Assembly (NCBI GenBank): GCA_964514385.1
Contig: CAZEQJ010000014.1
Span: 1-64,000 of the forward strand
Length of the DNA stretch: 64,000 bases
Direction of reading: 5' to 3'
From: CAZEQJ01 sp964514385
GTDB taxonomy: Bacteria; Bacteroidota; Bacteroidia; Cytophagales; Cyclobacteriaceae
Shown here: positions 16,526 through 25,545 of the stretch, one piece after another
Numbering within the stretch: the stretch's first letter is position 1
Layout: every line of letters begins with the position of its first letter
Position numbers and translations under genes: made by a program
The notes under the pieces: generated by a model
Told to the model about the DNA's origin: nothing
The model's database searches: none
The model's input: the letters and a program-made list of their open reading frames with translations, nothing else

Positions 16526-17463
16526 TACTGCTAAACCTGGTGACGCTGATCTCAGCTGCACAGGAAAGCGCAGCCCTGCTCTCACGTCTGGAAGCACAGC
16601 GCGAATCCCTGCTGGTGGATAAGGAGTTTGTGTGGGGAGTCAACGCCGGCATCATGTTTGCCATGGGGCCCTATGATATGAATGAGCTCCGTTTTTTTGT
16701 ATCCGGGGGCATCGCACGTGGCATCGCCATTTCGGATGACCCTGCCCCTTTTCTGGCTCAATATCATATACAGCTGGAAGCCTTTCGGGGAGGTGTGGGG
16801 TCGTCACTGCTGGAGCGAGGAAAGTTCAACTTCGAAGTCCGCAATGCCTTTATAATGCATTACGGTAAATATAAAGCAAGGAATGCTCCACACGGACGTA
16901 TGCTGCTGCAGTCGGTAGGCGCCAATCAGTCTGCCATACGAAACCCCTACGAAACGTCTGTCGGTCTGGGTACAATGTTTGTCAACGGCCTCAATCATGA
17001 CCGTCACCAGCAACTGGGCCATATCACCGTCGGCTACCGTAAATTTGAGCTGTCCTACCTCAACGATGGCCCTCCCTTTCATTGGCTGGCCCTCGGGGAT
17101 GGGCATGATCGTTACTGGACAGGTATGGGTTTTGCCTCTTTGTATTTTCTGGAAGCTGACGTCACACGGTATACACTTCAATATCAGCGGTATACGGGAT
17201 GGCAACGTAATCTATATGAAATGGAAAATCAGCTCGACCTGGACTATATGGCCTACAAGGATTTTGAAGAGATCTATCTCAATCAGGGCGTTTGGACGTT
17301 CGGCGCGGAGCTGTACAATGCTTTTCAGCTGTATGGCAAAATCTATGAAACCAACAATTCGGATGTTCAGCGCATCATTCACAGCACAGGTGACCTGCCG
17401 TTTCATCCCAATTTACTTGGCAGAAGGTATACGCTGGGCGCAGGATATATATACGAAAGATGA
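16501..17463 (+). CDS. Secreted protein of unknown function, weakly toxin-23-like
   Basis: 320 residues with a signal peptide (MVRTVQLLILLNLVTLISAA). The mature protein is rich in aromatic and glycine residues. The region around residues 180-215, FELSYLNDGPPFHWLALGDG then HDRYWTGMGFASLYF, resembles the core of the polymorphic toxin type 23 domain (Asn-Asp-Gly and Leu-Gly-Asp-Gly-x-Asp-Arg-Tyr), a beta-rich, porin-like fold found in Bacteroidota. That similarity is from memory and weak. It overlaps the deacetylase gene by 25 bases and the lipoprotein gene by 4, so the cluster is tightly coupled. Confidence 0.6.
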   Translation: MVRTVQLLILLNLVTLISAAQESAALLSRLEAQRESLLVDKEFVWGVNAGIMFAMGPYDMNELRFFVSGGIARGIAISDDPAPFLAQYHIQLEAFRGGVGSSLLERGKFNFEVRNAFIMHYGKYKARNAPHGRMLLQSVGANQSAIRNPYETSVGLGTMFVNGLNHDRHQQLGHITVGYRKFELSYLNDGPPFHWLALGDGHDRYWTGMGFASLYFLEADVTRYTLQYQRYTGWQRNLYEMENQLDLDYMAYKDFEEIYLNQGVWTFGAELYNAFQLYGKIYETNNSDVQRIIHSTGDLPFHPNLLGRRYTLGAGYIYER

Positions 17464-18386
17464 AAAAAATACTACTACTGGTTACCGGGTTGATCCTTTT
17501 GGGGTGTGCAAAGAGGCTGCAGACGAAAATCTATTTTATTCAAGGGGATGAAAATGTGGCAGGATTTACTGAATTATCCATCGACCCTGAGAATTTCTTT
17601 TTCCTGAAAAGGGAAGAAGTCTTTCTTCCTTACTACCATGAGGACAGCAGCGTAAATGAAATACCTGTACGCAGCTTCAGGCCGGTGCGTGATGGTCGCA
17701 GAGTTCTACCTTACCCACCTTATGATACCGTGGTGAACAACATCGTGGAAGAGAAATATATTTACCTGGATAGCTTTAATTCTGCCCGAGAGGGCATTTT
17801 CATTCAGATAAAAACTGCGCGGTATTTTAATAACAATGCATTAAAGGACAAATACACAGATGATGGTTTCCTTTATCTCTCTACAACACGAAATATGTGC
17901 TTCGGACATTGGTTCAGGGAAGATGACGGCACCATAGTTATCATCGGGAATAATAAGGCACGGATATTCACCATTGAAGCTACCTATGCCCATGATACAT
18001 TAATGTACCGGCGGATGTCACATCCTAAACAGGACGCCAACTCCCTGAGCCAGAAGGCTGACATAATGATCGATATCGAGGATGTAATGTATCTGCATGG
18101 CGAAGATGGGCTACCCTATTTCCGCAACCTAAACCGTTCCATCGTGGTAGAAAATACAGCCTACCCCCTCACCCGCCTGTACTACCGCATACCTGATGGC
18201 AAGTCTGATATACTAAAAAGTGAAGTGGTGCTGGAATGTACTTCCACAGCGGGAGCAGATATCAGAAAATATCATAATGACCGCAAAATTTATATAATCA
18301 ACCCTCGTGCCATTCAGGAGTACAGAAGCTTCCGTGGCCTAGACAGAAGGAACTGGTTTAACAAACTACGTAAGCAGGAGGGTTAA
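17460..18386 (+). CDS. Lipoprotein of unknown function
   Basis: 308 residues. A lipobox LILLGC places the lipid-anchored Cys at residue 16. No known domain was recognised. The body is mixed alpha/beta with many aromatic residues and a C-terminal acidic-to-basic transition. It begins with an ATGA overlap on the preceding secreted-protein gene, so it is in the same operon. It may be an outer-membrane-associated partner of the secreted protein. Confidence 0.65.
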   Translation: MKKILLLVTGLILLGCAKRLQTKIYFIQGDENVAGFTELSIDPENFFFLKREEVFLPYYHEDSSVNEIPVRSFRPVRDGRRVLPYPPYDTVVNNIVEEKYIYLDSFNSAREGIFIQIKTARYFNNNALKDKYTDDGFLYLSTTRNMCFGHWFREDDGTIVIIGNNKARIFTIEATYAHDTLMYRRMSHPKQDANSLSQKADIMIDIEDVMYLHGEDGLPYFRNLNRSIVVENTAYPLTRLYYRIPDGKSDILKSEVVLECTSTAGADIRKYHNDRKIYIINPRAIQEYRSFRGLDRRNWFNKLRKQEG

Positions 18387-18480
18387 ACTATACCCGCATT
18401 TCTGTTTGGATGAATTTTTTTCGCCCTGCTGTAATAATGCGGCGGGTTTTGATACTAATACCCATGAAAAGACTCCTGTT

Positions 18481-18705
18481 ATGAAAAAGAGAAAAACGGT
18501 TTTTTTGGTGCTATTGGTAATTGTGTTTCTTGAAATAGGTGTGCTGGTCAGCTCCCTATCATCTGTGAGTGCTCCCCGGTATTTTACCCATGGCCTATCC
18601 GGTCGGTTGCATAATATGAAAGCAGCTATGACAGAACGGCTGACGTCGCACCACTTTGTAGATACGGCCATGCCGTTCGTTGTCAGGTTATTTTCAGTGA
18701 AATGA
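18481..18705 (+). CDS. Micro-membrane protein
   Basis: 74 residues from the ATG at 18481 (an upstream in-frame start at 18406 would add an unlikely Cys/Asn-rich leader). One hydrophobic segment at about residues 6-28 (TVFLVLLVIVFLEIGVLVSS) is followed by a basic tail with histidines. It looks like a single-pass inner-membrane protein or uncleaved signal anchor. Its stop is one base from the next start. Function unknown. Confidence 0.5.
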   Translation: MKKRKTVFLVLLVIVFLEIGVLVSSLSSVSAPRYFTHGLSGRLHNMKAAMTERLTSHHFVDTAMPFVVRLFSVK

Positions 18706-18706
18706 T

Positions 18707-19078
18707 ATGAAGAGATTACTCATTTTACCTTTTGTCATTGTTTTCATTCGTTGTGCAGATAAATTTGACCAGATGAATTATACTTCCAGCATTATTCACC
18801 ACCAGGGCCAGGCCGTACTTTTCCTGAACCAGGATACCGTCCTGAATATTCAGGGTGAAGCATTAGGGCATTTTGAGGTCAATACATTAATAAACTTCAG
18901 CGGTCAGCCTCTCGCTTATATTGAAAATGAAAAAATATTCAATATGTCCGGTCAGCATCTGGGAAATATTGCAGACGACTTTCTGATGGATACTCAGGGA
19001 AATAAAATAATCAGGGCTGAAGGCGGTTCATTGGAAGACAAGTTAAAACTCGGAGCTGCGTTTTTTTTCTTTCTTTAA
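18707..19078 (+). CDS. Lipoprotein with 4-fold beta-flower-like repeats
   Basis: 123 residues. The signal peptide MKRLLILPFVIVFIRCADKF gives a lipobox-like Cys at residue 16. Four short repeats follow, each pairing a strand with a Gly turn: FLNQDTVLNIQGEALGHF, TLINFSGQPLAYIE, KIFNMSGQHLGNI and FLMDTQGNKI. This is the pattern of the 4-fold beta-flower domain. The tail is hydrophobic (AAFFFFL). It is the last gene of the six-gene cluster. Confidence 0.65.
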   Translation: MKRLLILPFVIVFIRCADKFDQMNYTSSIIHHQGQAVLFLNQDTVLNIQGEALGHFEVNTLINFSGQPLAYIENEKIFNMSGQHLGNIADDFLMDTQGNKIIRAEGGSLEDKLKLGAAFFFFL

Positions 19079-19184
19079 CATATTTTTTCTTTTTACATGT
19101 GAGTAAATGTGCCCTGCGGTCGCAGCGTATTCAAAATTGGCAAAAAGCTTACATCGTGGGGTCAGCTTCCATATTAACAGAATA

Positions 19185-19203
19185 TACCGGGATGCATCCG
19201 GTA
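19185..19203. promoter_or_regulatory. Palindrome upstream of the histidine kinase
   Basis: TACCGG (19185-19190) and CCGGTA (19198-19203) form perfect 6-base inverted arms around GATGCAT, ending 10 bases before the kinase ATG at 19214. A TACATTTA sequence (19201-19208) resembling a Bacteroidota -7 box overlaps the right arm. It may be an operator or a short RNA hairpin. Confidence 0.35.
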
Positions 19204-19213
19204 CATTTATGTT

Positions 19214-20578
19214 ATGAAATCTTACATATCGATCGCAATAAATGCATTGGTAGGTCATCCGGAGAGATATCCGCTTCCTAAGCGTGTGGCCCATATTTCA
19301 TTAATCGCATCGATCCTGATGCCGCTGCTGCTGTTGCTGGAAACACCTTTCAATACATCCTATCCGCTTGAAATATTGCCCCTCACGCTGTTTTTCGTTG
19401 CGATTTTCGTCATCTTATATATCTGTAGTTTAAAATACCCCACAAACTATACCACCTCCTATATTTACCTGGGTGTGAATTTTGTCGTTATCCTGTTGGA
19501 CTGGATGAACTTGGGTGCCACCGAAGGAATAGCCCCGATACTTTTTGTTTCGGTCGGATTTATGACACCCTTTATCAGTTTGCCGCGAAAGCTTTATGTA
19601 GGAAATCTGGTGTTTTTTGGATTTACGCTATTTTTATTAAACCTTACTTTCGTGTTCATTGATCATTTTACTACTGTAGCCACTCGCAGTGAAGTGATCA
19701 AAAGTGTATTCGAAACGGTACTGGTAGGGTTTTTTGTGATCCTCAGCAGTAACCTCATCGTACATTCAATTTACCGCGACAACGCCAAGATCGGACAACT
19801 CAACCGGGAACTTCAGGAGCGAAACCGTGAATCTACACTGCAAAATATGGCCCTGGAACAGATCAACCGAAACAAGGACGAGCTCTTCCATATCATCGCG
19901 CATGACCTGCGGGGTCCCATGGGCACCATCAGCTCCAGCAATGAGCTGTTGCTAAAAAATTACCATAATCTCTCTGAATCAGAACGCGAAAAAATTCTGG
20001 TAGCGTTGACCGAAATGAGTAACCATACCTTTGAATTACTCGAAAATCTGTTGCAGTGGTCATTAAACGCCAGTGGCACCTCGCGGATACGCATCGAAGA
20101 AGTAAACATGGGGCCGTTTTTTGACGGAATCATCAGCCTGATGAGGCCCCAGTTTGATAAGAAAGGCGTTATCCTCCGGCAGCTGACTATGCCGGTAACC
20201 CTTCAAACAGACAGAAATGCATTGCATACCATTATTCGAAATCTCCTCAGCAATGCCCTTAAATTCACGTCACGGGATAAAACGGTAACCTTAAAGTCGT
20301 ACGCCACCCGAAATCATTTTTACATCGAAGTATTGGATGAAGGTGTCGGCATGAGCAGTGAAAAGGTAACGTCCCTCTTCAATGCCGAAAAGGTGCAGAC
20401 GATGCGTGGCACCGATAATGAAAAAGGCACAGGACTGGGCCTTCAGCTTTGTATGCAGCTGGTCGAAAAATTAAATGCAAATCTTGAAATAACCAGTGAG
20501 CCCGGTAAGGGAAGCTGTTTTACCATAGCGTTGCCTTTGAAAAAACATCAGCCGGAAGAGATGCTGCCTACCGAATAA
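19214..20578 (+). CDS. Membrane sensor histidine kinase
   Basis: 454 residues. Six membrane spans occupy about residues 25-205 with almost no periplasmic domain. A short coiled coil (about 210-235) leads to the H-box HIIAHDLRGPMGTI (about 243-256, phosphorylated His in Ala-His-Asp). The ATP-binding domain shows the N-box NLLSNALKF, G1 DEGVGMS and G2 KGTGLGLQL. No response regulator lies next to it, so it is an orphan kinase. It follows the six-gene cluster after 135 bases with a palindrome, suggesting its own promoter. Confidence 0.93.
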   Translation: MKSYISIAINALVGHPERYPLPKRVAHISLIASILMPLLLLLETPFNTSYPLEILPLTLFFVAIFVILYICSLKYPTNYTTSYIYLGVNFVVILLDWMNLGATEGIAPILFVSVGFMTPFISLPRKLYVGNLVFFGFTLFLLNLTFVFIDHFTTVATRSEVIKSVFETVLVGFFVILSSNLIVHSIYRDNAKIGQLNRELQERNRESTLQNMALEQINRNKDELFHIIAHDLRGPMGTISSSNELLLKNYHNLSESEREKILVALTEMSNHTFELLENLLQWSLNASGTSRIRIEEVNMGPFFDGIISLMRPQFDKKGVILRQLTMPVTLQTDRNALHTIIRNLLSNALKFTSRDKTVTLKSYATRNHFYIEVLDEGVGMSSEKVTSLFNAEKVQTMRGTDNEKGTGLGLQLCMQLVEKLNANLEITSEPGKGSCFTIALPLKKHQPEEMLPTE

Positions 20579-20645
20579 CAGGACCATTTGGCTGTAGAAA
20601 TAAAATTATTCTTCCGTCAGTCGTTATTTATCCAACTATTCCCTC

Positions 20646-20804
20646 TACCTTTGCCACACTATTGGCGGTTTAGCTCCTTGGATCAATTTCAATGATCCTG
20701 AAAACCAGGTTCGTAATCCTCCAGAACCGGTTATTTATTAACCCATTCTTATTGTAAACAAAAAAACATGGCCTCATGTAAATGAAGAGGCTTATCAAAC
20801 TATT
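20646..20804 (+). promoter_or_regulatory. -7 box and structured leader of the DEAD-box helicase gene
   Basis: TACCTTTG at 20646-20653 matches the Bacteroidota -7 consensus TAnnTTTG; no good -33 element is visible. The leader to the ATG at 20805 is about 145 bases and contains three local inverted repeats: GGATCA/TGATCC, GGTTC/GAACC and GCCTC/GAGGC. Long structured leaders are common on cold-induced RNA-helicase genes; that regulatory role is inference. Confidence 0.4.
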
Positions 20805-22119
20805 ATGCATTCAAATAATACCAGGGGCAGAAATACGCGCCGAAAAAAGAAAACTCATTACAACGGCCTTGAAGAGCCAAAAAAATCAAACTTTTCAAAG
20901 CCAAAACCAAATGCCGATGAGCGGCAGGTGAAGGCTGAAGGCGATCGGCCACCTAAATCACGCAATACCCGCTCCCGAAGTAAAAGCCGGGGCGGTAAAC
21001 AGCAGAAACGTCCGGTAGGTTTACAGCCTGAGCAGTTGGTAAAACTGGCTTCAGAGCCGGCAGCAGAGACATTTGTGCCTTCATGGACCTATGAAGAAGC
21101 TCATTTTCAACCGGCACTCAAGCATAACCTTCGAGAGAGAAATTATACTTCGCCAACACCTATACAGGAAAAAGCAATTCCACCCATTATGGAAGGCAGG
21201 AATGTGCTGGGTATTGCCGACACGGGCACCGGCAAAACAGCTGCCTTTCTCATTCCGATCATTGAGCAACTGTTGCAACACGATAAGGTAAGGCCTTTGA
21301 TCATTGTACCTACACGTGAACTGGCACTTCAGGTGATGGAAGAATTTCGTGCTTTAGCTAAAGGTACACCTTTATACTGTTCCGCCTTTATTGGCGGCAC
21401 AAACGTCCGCAGTGATATTAATCGCGCCGGGAAGCTGAACCACCTTGTGGTAGGCACACCGGGACGTTTACTCGACCTTAGTAATCAAAGAGCATTGCAT
21501 TTTGACCGCTTCACCACGCTGGTGATAGATGAATTTGACCGTATGCTCGACATGGGCTTTATCACAGATGTGGAGAAGATCATGGATGGGATGACCAACA
21601 AACAGCAGACTTTGCTGTTTTCAGCCACCATCGACAAGAAAATCAAGCCGTTGGTAGAGGGTATACTGCAGGATCCGGTGGAAGTGGCCTTAAATCACGG
21701 AGGAAAAACAACCTCTATGGTAGACCAGGATATTGTGCGGGTAGCGCAGGGTCAGGAGAAATCAGAGCTGCTGTATGACCTGATTGCAGCAGAAGGTGAA
21801 TCGAAGGTGTTGGTATTTGCCGAGACCAAACGCAATGTGGACAAGGTGGGCAAAATGCTCAATAAGTCCGGCATGCAGGCAGAGGTTATCCATGGCGACA
21901 AGTCGCAGAATTACCGCATAAAGGCATTGAAGAACTTCAGTTCCGGCAAAGTAAAAGTTCTCGTAGCTACGGATGTGGCAGCGAGAGGCATCGACGTGTC
22001 TGACATTGCTCTGGTGATCAATTACGAGATGCCACGCACGATGGATAGCTATATCCACCGCATCGGGCGAACAGGAAGAGCCGGCAAAAAAAGGCAAAGC
22101 CTACACGATAGTCGGATAA
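20805..22119 (+). CDS. DEAD-box RNA helicase with apparent C-terminal frameshift
   Basis: About 437 residues. The N-terminal 75 residues are basic and Arg/Lys-rich. Motifs in order: Q TPIQEKAIPP, I ADTGTGKTAAF, Ia PTRELALQV, Ib TPGRLLDL, II DEFD (242-245, Phe replacing Ala of DEAD), III SAT, IV VLVFAETKR, V ATDVAARGIDV, VI HRIGRTGRAG. It unwinds RNA duplexes, probably in ribosome assembly or cold adaptation. After motif VI an A7 run (22086-22092) breaks the frame. With one A fewer the protein reads GKKGKAYTIVG and stops at 22119, as expected for the family. In the given frame it runs to 22322 with atypical sequence antisense to the next gene. I give the family-consistent end. Confidence 0.85.
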
Positions 22120-22135
22120 CACTTACTGATCAGAT

Positions 22136-22173
22136 CCATTTTCACTCCTCCTTTTCGGGTGGGGTGAGAATGG
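22136..22173. terminator. Hairpin between two convergent genes
   Basis: CCATTTTCAC (22136-22145) and GTGAGAATGG (22164-22173) can pair over 10 bases with one G-U. The hairpin lies between the family-consistent end of the helicase (22119) and the end of the phosphorylase gene (22182). There is no U-run, so it is a weak terminator candidate for either direction. Confidence 0.35.
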
Positions 22174-22181
22174 CGCTGAAT

Positions 22182-23822
22182 TTATTTATACAACTCTTCA
22201 TAATATTGTGCTGCCATGCGGTGGCTGGTAAAAGCGGGCACCACATCATCAAGCGCATTGAATGCCATATCCAGCCATTGCTCATAGTTGTCATAGTACA
22301 TGGGCACGACCGTATTTTCTAACAACTCATAAAGATGTTGAGCATCCAGCCTATCCTGCTCTTCGACCGGAAGGGTGTGATCAAGTGCCGGTAGCACAAA
22401 ACTATTGTGAGGGTGTCGGGCAAACTCCGGTATCCATCCATCATTAATCGTAAGATTGACAGTGCCATTAAAAGCTGCCGACATTCCGCTCGTACCGGAT
22501 GCTTCACGTGTAATACGCGGGGTATTGAGCCAAACATCACTCCCCATTTTAAGTATCCGGGAAAGCTTCATCTCATAGCCGACGAGCACTGCGCTGTCAG
22601 CCCTATATCGTGTGAAATGAACCAACCGGTTGAAAATGTCTATTGCGGCATGGTCTTCCGGATAGGGCTTTCCCGACCATATCACCTGAACGGGCCTTCC
22701 CGTATCTGAAAGTATCGCCTCCAGCCGCTCAATATCATGTAGCAGCAGGTCGGGACGTTTGTAGGCCGCAAACCGCCTCGCCCAAACTATCGTAAGTGCT
22801 TCGGGGTCAAGCATTTTGCCTGTCTGGTCCAGAACCTCATCCAGTAATTGCTGTTTGAGTATTCGTTTGCGTTTACTAAAGGCAGCCTTATCACGGGATT
22901 CCCATGCTGACCTGATTTCTTTATCCTGCCAGTAGTGCTGATGCTGTGCATTGGTAATAGAAATAATTTCGCTGGTGCCTTCAAAGCCGGACCACATCTC
23001 ATGTGACACTTTGCCATGTAGCTGAGAAACGGCGTTGGATTTTCCGGCCATGCGAAGTGCTGCCACAGTGTAGCTGAGCATGCCGTTGGGAAGGCAAACC
23101 TCTCTTAGTTCGTGCTTGGCATAATGACGTCCAAAAAAGCCCATTTCATTTAATAATGCCGCATTTCGTTCCTCATTGCCCGCCTTTTCAGGGGTATGGG
23201 TGGTAAACACTTTCTTTTCTTTGGATATCCCCTGATTTTTCAGGTGAAAAAACGCAGGCAGGCCATGGCCTTCATTGAGATGATAAATGTCCGCTCCACC
23301 CAGCTGTTCCACAACTTTGGCACCGCCGATGCCTAAGACGATACTTTGCGAGATTCGGGTCAGCTCGTTAGGGTCGTAAAGTCTGGAGGTGATACTGCGC
23401 GACAGGTGATCGTTGGAGTCAAGATCGGTGGTCAGAAAATAGATTGGTATCGAGCCAAGTGTTTCCGGCCTGAGGACATAAGCACGTATTTTTACAGAAG
23501 GATTATCGAATATGCGAACCTGCACCTCAATACCTGTATCTTCAAGAAAACTGTAGTTCTTTTCAATAAAATGAGGCCGCAGCGTAGCATCAGTGTTTCT
23601 GCCCTGGTCATAGTAGCCGTATTTCCACAGCATGCCGATGCCAATAACATTCTGTCTCAGGTCGTAAGCGCTGCGCATATGTGATCCTGCCAGAAATCCC
23701 AGTCCGCCGGAGTAGGTCTTGAGTGGATGTTCAATGGCAAACTCCATGCTGAAATATGCGACACGTTTGCTATATTCCTCAGCATGTGGATGTGGATGGT
23801 ACCAGGTGTTATATTGACTCAT
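22182..23822 (-). CDS. Alpha-glucan phosphorylase-family protein
   Basis: 546 residues, the short form of GT35 (most glycogen phosphorylases exceed 800). N-terminal YFSMEFAIEHPLKTYSGGLG is the conserved alpha-glucan phosphorylase start, and YHLNEGHG and ARRFAAYKRPDLLL follow. The sugar-binding and cofactor region reads EASGTSGMSAAFNG. Active phosphorylases have Lys (PLP Schiff base) where this protein has Ser, at about residue 448. It may therefore be catalytically altered, or a family branch with a different mechanism. It is expected to act in the cytoplasm on glycogen or starch-like glucans. It is convergent with the helicase gene. Confidence 0.82.
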   Translation of the reverse strand: MSQYNTWYHPHPHAEEYSKRVAYFSMEFAIEHPLKTYSGGLGFLAGSHMRSAYDLRQNVIGIGMLWKYGYYDQGRNTDATLRPHFIEKNYSFLEDTGIEVQVRIFDNPSVKIRAYVLRPETLGSIPIYFLTTDLDSNDHLSRSITSRLYDPNELTRISQSIVLGIGGAKVVEQLGGADIYHLNEGHGLPAFFHLKNQGISKEKKVFTTHTPEKAGNEERNAALLNEMGFFGRHYAKHELREVCLPNGMLSYTVAALRMAGKSNAVSQLHGKVSHEMWSGFEGTSEIISITNAQHQHYWQDKEIRSAWESRDKAAFSKRKRILKQQLLDEVLDQTGKMLDPEALTIVWARRFAAYKRPDLLLHDIERLEAILSDTGRPVQVIWSGKPYPEDHAAIDIFNRLVHFTRYRADSAVLVGYEMKLSRILKMGSDVWLNTPRITREASGTSGMSAAFNGTVNLTINDGWIPEFARHPHNSFVLPALDHTLPVEEQDRLDAQHLYELLENTVVPMYYDNYEQWLDMAFNALDDVVPAFTSHRMAAQYYEELYK

Positions 23823-23909
23823 ATACGTATAGTGATAAAAGCCTGAAACTAGTGACCAAATATTACTTTATCGTAAATAAGAATATGATATAATTCAGTA
23901 GCGAATGTT

Positions 23910-24976
23910 TTACCCTGGCTTTACCATCTTTTCATTAATCATCAGATCAAATGTATCCTGAAGTGTTTGTTCCAGTGGTATGAAGGTCATGTCCAGTTCC
24001 TTTCTTATTTTGCTGTTATCCGCCTTGAAGGGTATATCCACGTTATTGCGAATGTATTTCCGGTTTAGCTGTTTGTTGACCATAGGACCCACAAGCATCA
24101 GCAGCCACTTGGGCAAGGGGCGGTTAGGAAGTGGATACTCCTTACCATAGCGCTTGTATAGCACCTGTCCGATTTCGAGAAAAGAGGAGTTGTGCGCACA
24201 GGTAATATACCGGCCATTGGCTTCGGGACGTGTAGCCGCCTGATAATGCGCTTCCGCTACATCCCTCACATCCACTACTCCCATCCCTATATTTGGCACT
24301 CCCATCTTCATGCTCCCTCCGGCCATCTGTCTCAGCAAGGTATAACTTTCGGCCGTGATGGTGGAATGANNNNNNNNNNCGGCCCCAATACCAGACACGG
24401 GTTGATCGTCACGAGGTCCCAGCGATTCTGCACCTGTGCTATTTCCCATGCCGCCTGCTCGGCCAGCGTTTTAGAGTAAGAATATGGCTGATGTGTAAGT
24501 GAACTGCTGGTGTTCCATACTTTCTCGGTTAGCACCCCTCCCGGTGCCAGTGCCAAGTCCGCATTGTCACCGTAAATTGCAGCACAACTGGAGGTGAGCA
24601 CCACACGCTGTACCGAATCCGTTTTATTTACCTGATGCAATACATTTTTGGTCCCCAGCACGGCCGGATCTATCAGATCCTTTTGTGCATCACTAAAGTT
24701 TGAAGTAAACGGTGAGGCTGTGTGAAAAACCACCTCACAACCTGCCATAGCTTCGGCATACGATCCGTTGTCCAGGAGATCGGCCTTAAAAAACTTAACA
24801 TCTCCGGGTCCTTCCTGTGCAATTTTTTCTAAAAAAGACACTTTACGCTTATTATCCGGATCTCGTACTGCTGCGTGTACAGTATAGCCCTGATCGACCA
24901 GCTTTTTCACCAGCCAGCCGGCAACATAACCGGTAGCTCCGGTCACTAATACAGGATTTGATGGGTTCATGATCAC
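23910..24976 (-). CDS. NAD(P)-dependent extended SDR (dihydroflavonol reductase-like), split by an assembly gap
   Basis: About 350 residues. The N-terminus has the Rossmann motif VLVTGATGYVAGWLVKKL, FHTASPF and the catalytic Tyr-Ser-Tyr-Ser-Lys region (HQPYSYSKTLAEQAAWE). Then NPCLVLGP reaches a run of ten Ns (24370-24379). Beyond the gap the protein continues HSTITAESYTLLRQMAGG, VVDVRDVAEAH and a C-terminal substrate-binding part. The two sides are in different frames as written; they join if the true gap is 3n+2 bases long. Family members reduce aldehydes or ketones such as flavonols or aldehyde intermediates; the substrate here is unknown. The gene is probably intact. Confidence 0.85.
24370..24379. 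other. Assembly gap (Ns)
   Basis: Ten undetermined bases inside the SDR gene; the flanking reading frames show that the true length differs from ten. Confidence 0.99.
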
Positions 24977-25116
24977 CTTGATTTATTTTATGCAAAAGTT
25001 AAAAATATTTAATGGATTAGAACAGGGTAAACTTGTTTGTTTAATTTTTTTTAAAAAAAATTAAACATAACTGGTTGCGGTTCGTGAACCTTTATATAAC
25101 CAAAACAAAAATCAAT

Positions 25117-25308
25117 ATGTCTGATTCAACAAGAACATGGCCAGACCTGGCCATCGGCCTTTACGAAAAGCTTACAGGAAAAAATGCGGAAATCACTTAT
25201 AAATTTGAGGATTTTAGCATTGCCGTACCGGATAAGGTGGGTGGAAATGAGCATGCCAACTGGAAAATAGACGGTACCCTGAAAATTACCACAGAAGAAA
25301 GGTCATGA
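25117..25308 (+). CDS. Small conserved-looking protein
   Basis: 63 residues from the ATG at 25117. The sequence begins SDSTRTWPDLAIGLYEKLTG and continues with alternating strand patterns (ITYKFEDFSIAVPDKVG, then WKIDGTLKITTE). It has no signal peptide or membrane span and is probably a soluble beta-rich mini-protein. It overlaps the next small gene by ATGA, and both lead into the NmrA-like gene. Function unknown. Confidence 0.65.
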   Translation: MSDSTRTWPDLAIGLYEKLTGKNAEITYKFEDFSIAVPDKVGGNEHANWKIDGTLKITTEERS

Positions 25309-25544
25309 AAATAAACGGCTCTTTGTTGATCTCTACTTCTGATCATGAAGTAGAGATTCATGGAAAGGGGAGCAGGGTTGAGGTAAACCTGCCTTCTTCC
25401 CTGGTTCCTTCCGGCGGGTCGTTTTCATCACTACTCAAATTTAATTCTATTGTACGCCGGTTTGGAGTGAAGCTTACCCTTTCTGTAAATCATAAGAAGA
25501 AAGTCACACTAGGCAATCTTATCCCCATACCACACCTCTTCTGA
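25305..25544 (+). CDS. Small protein, partner of the preceding gene
   Basis: 79 residues. Begins MKINGSLLISTSDHEVEIHG and has a Ser-rich Gly-Gly loop and a basic C-terminal third (LSVNHKKKVTLGNLIP). It is beta-strand-rich with no membrane segment. Its start overlaps the previous stop by 4 bases and its stop is one base from the NmrA-like gene, so three genes are translated together. Function unknown. Confidence 0.6.
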   Translation: MKINGSLLISTSDHEVEIHGKGSRVEVNLPSSLVPSGGSFSSLLKFNSIVRRFGVKLTLSVNHKKKVTLGNLIPIPHLF

Positions 25545-25545
25545 T

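Noticed and set aside
22120..22322. C-terminal extension of the DEAD-box helicase in the uncorrected frame
   Set aside because: Not similar to helicase tails and antisense to the phosphorylase gene; a frameshift at A7 explains it better.
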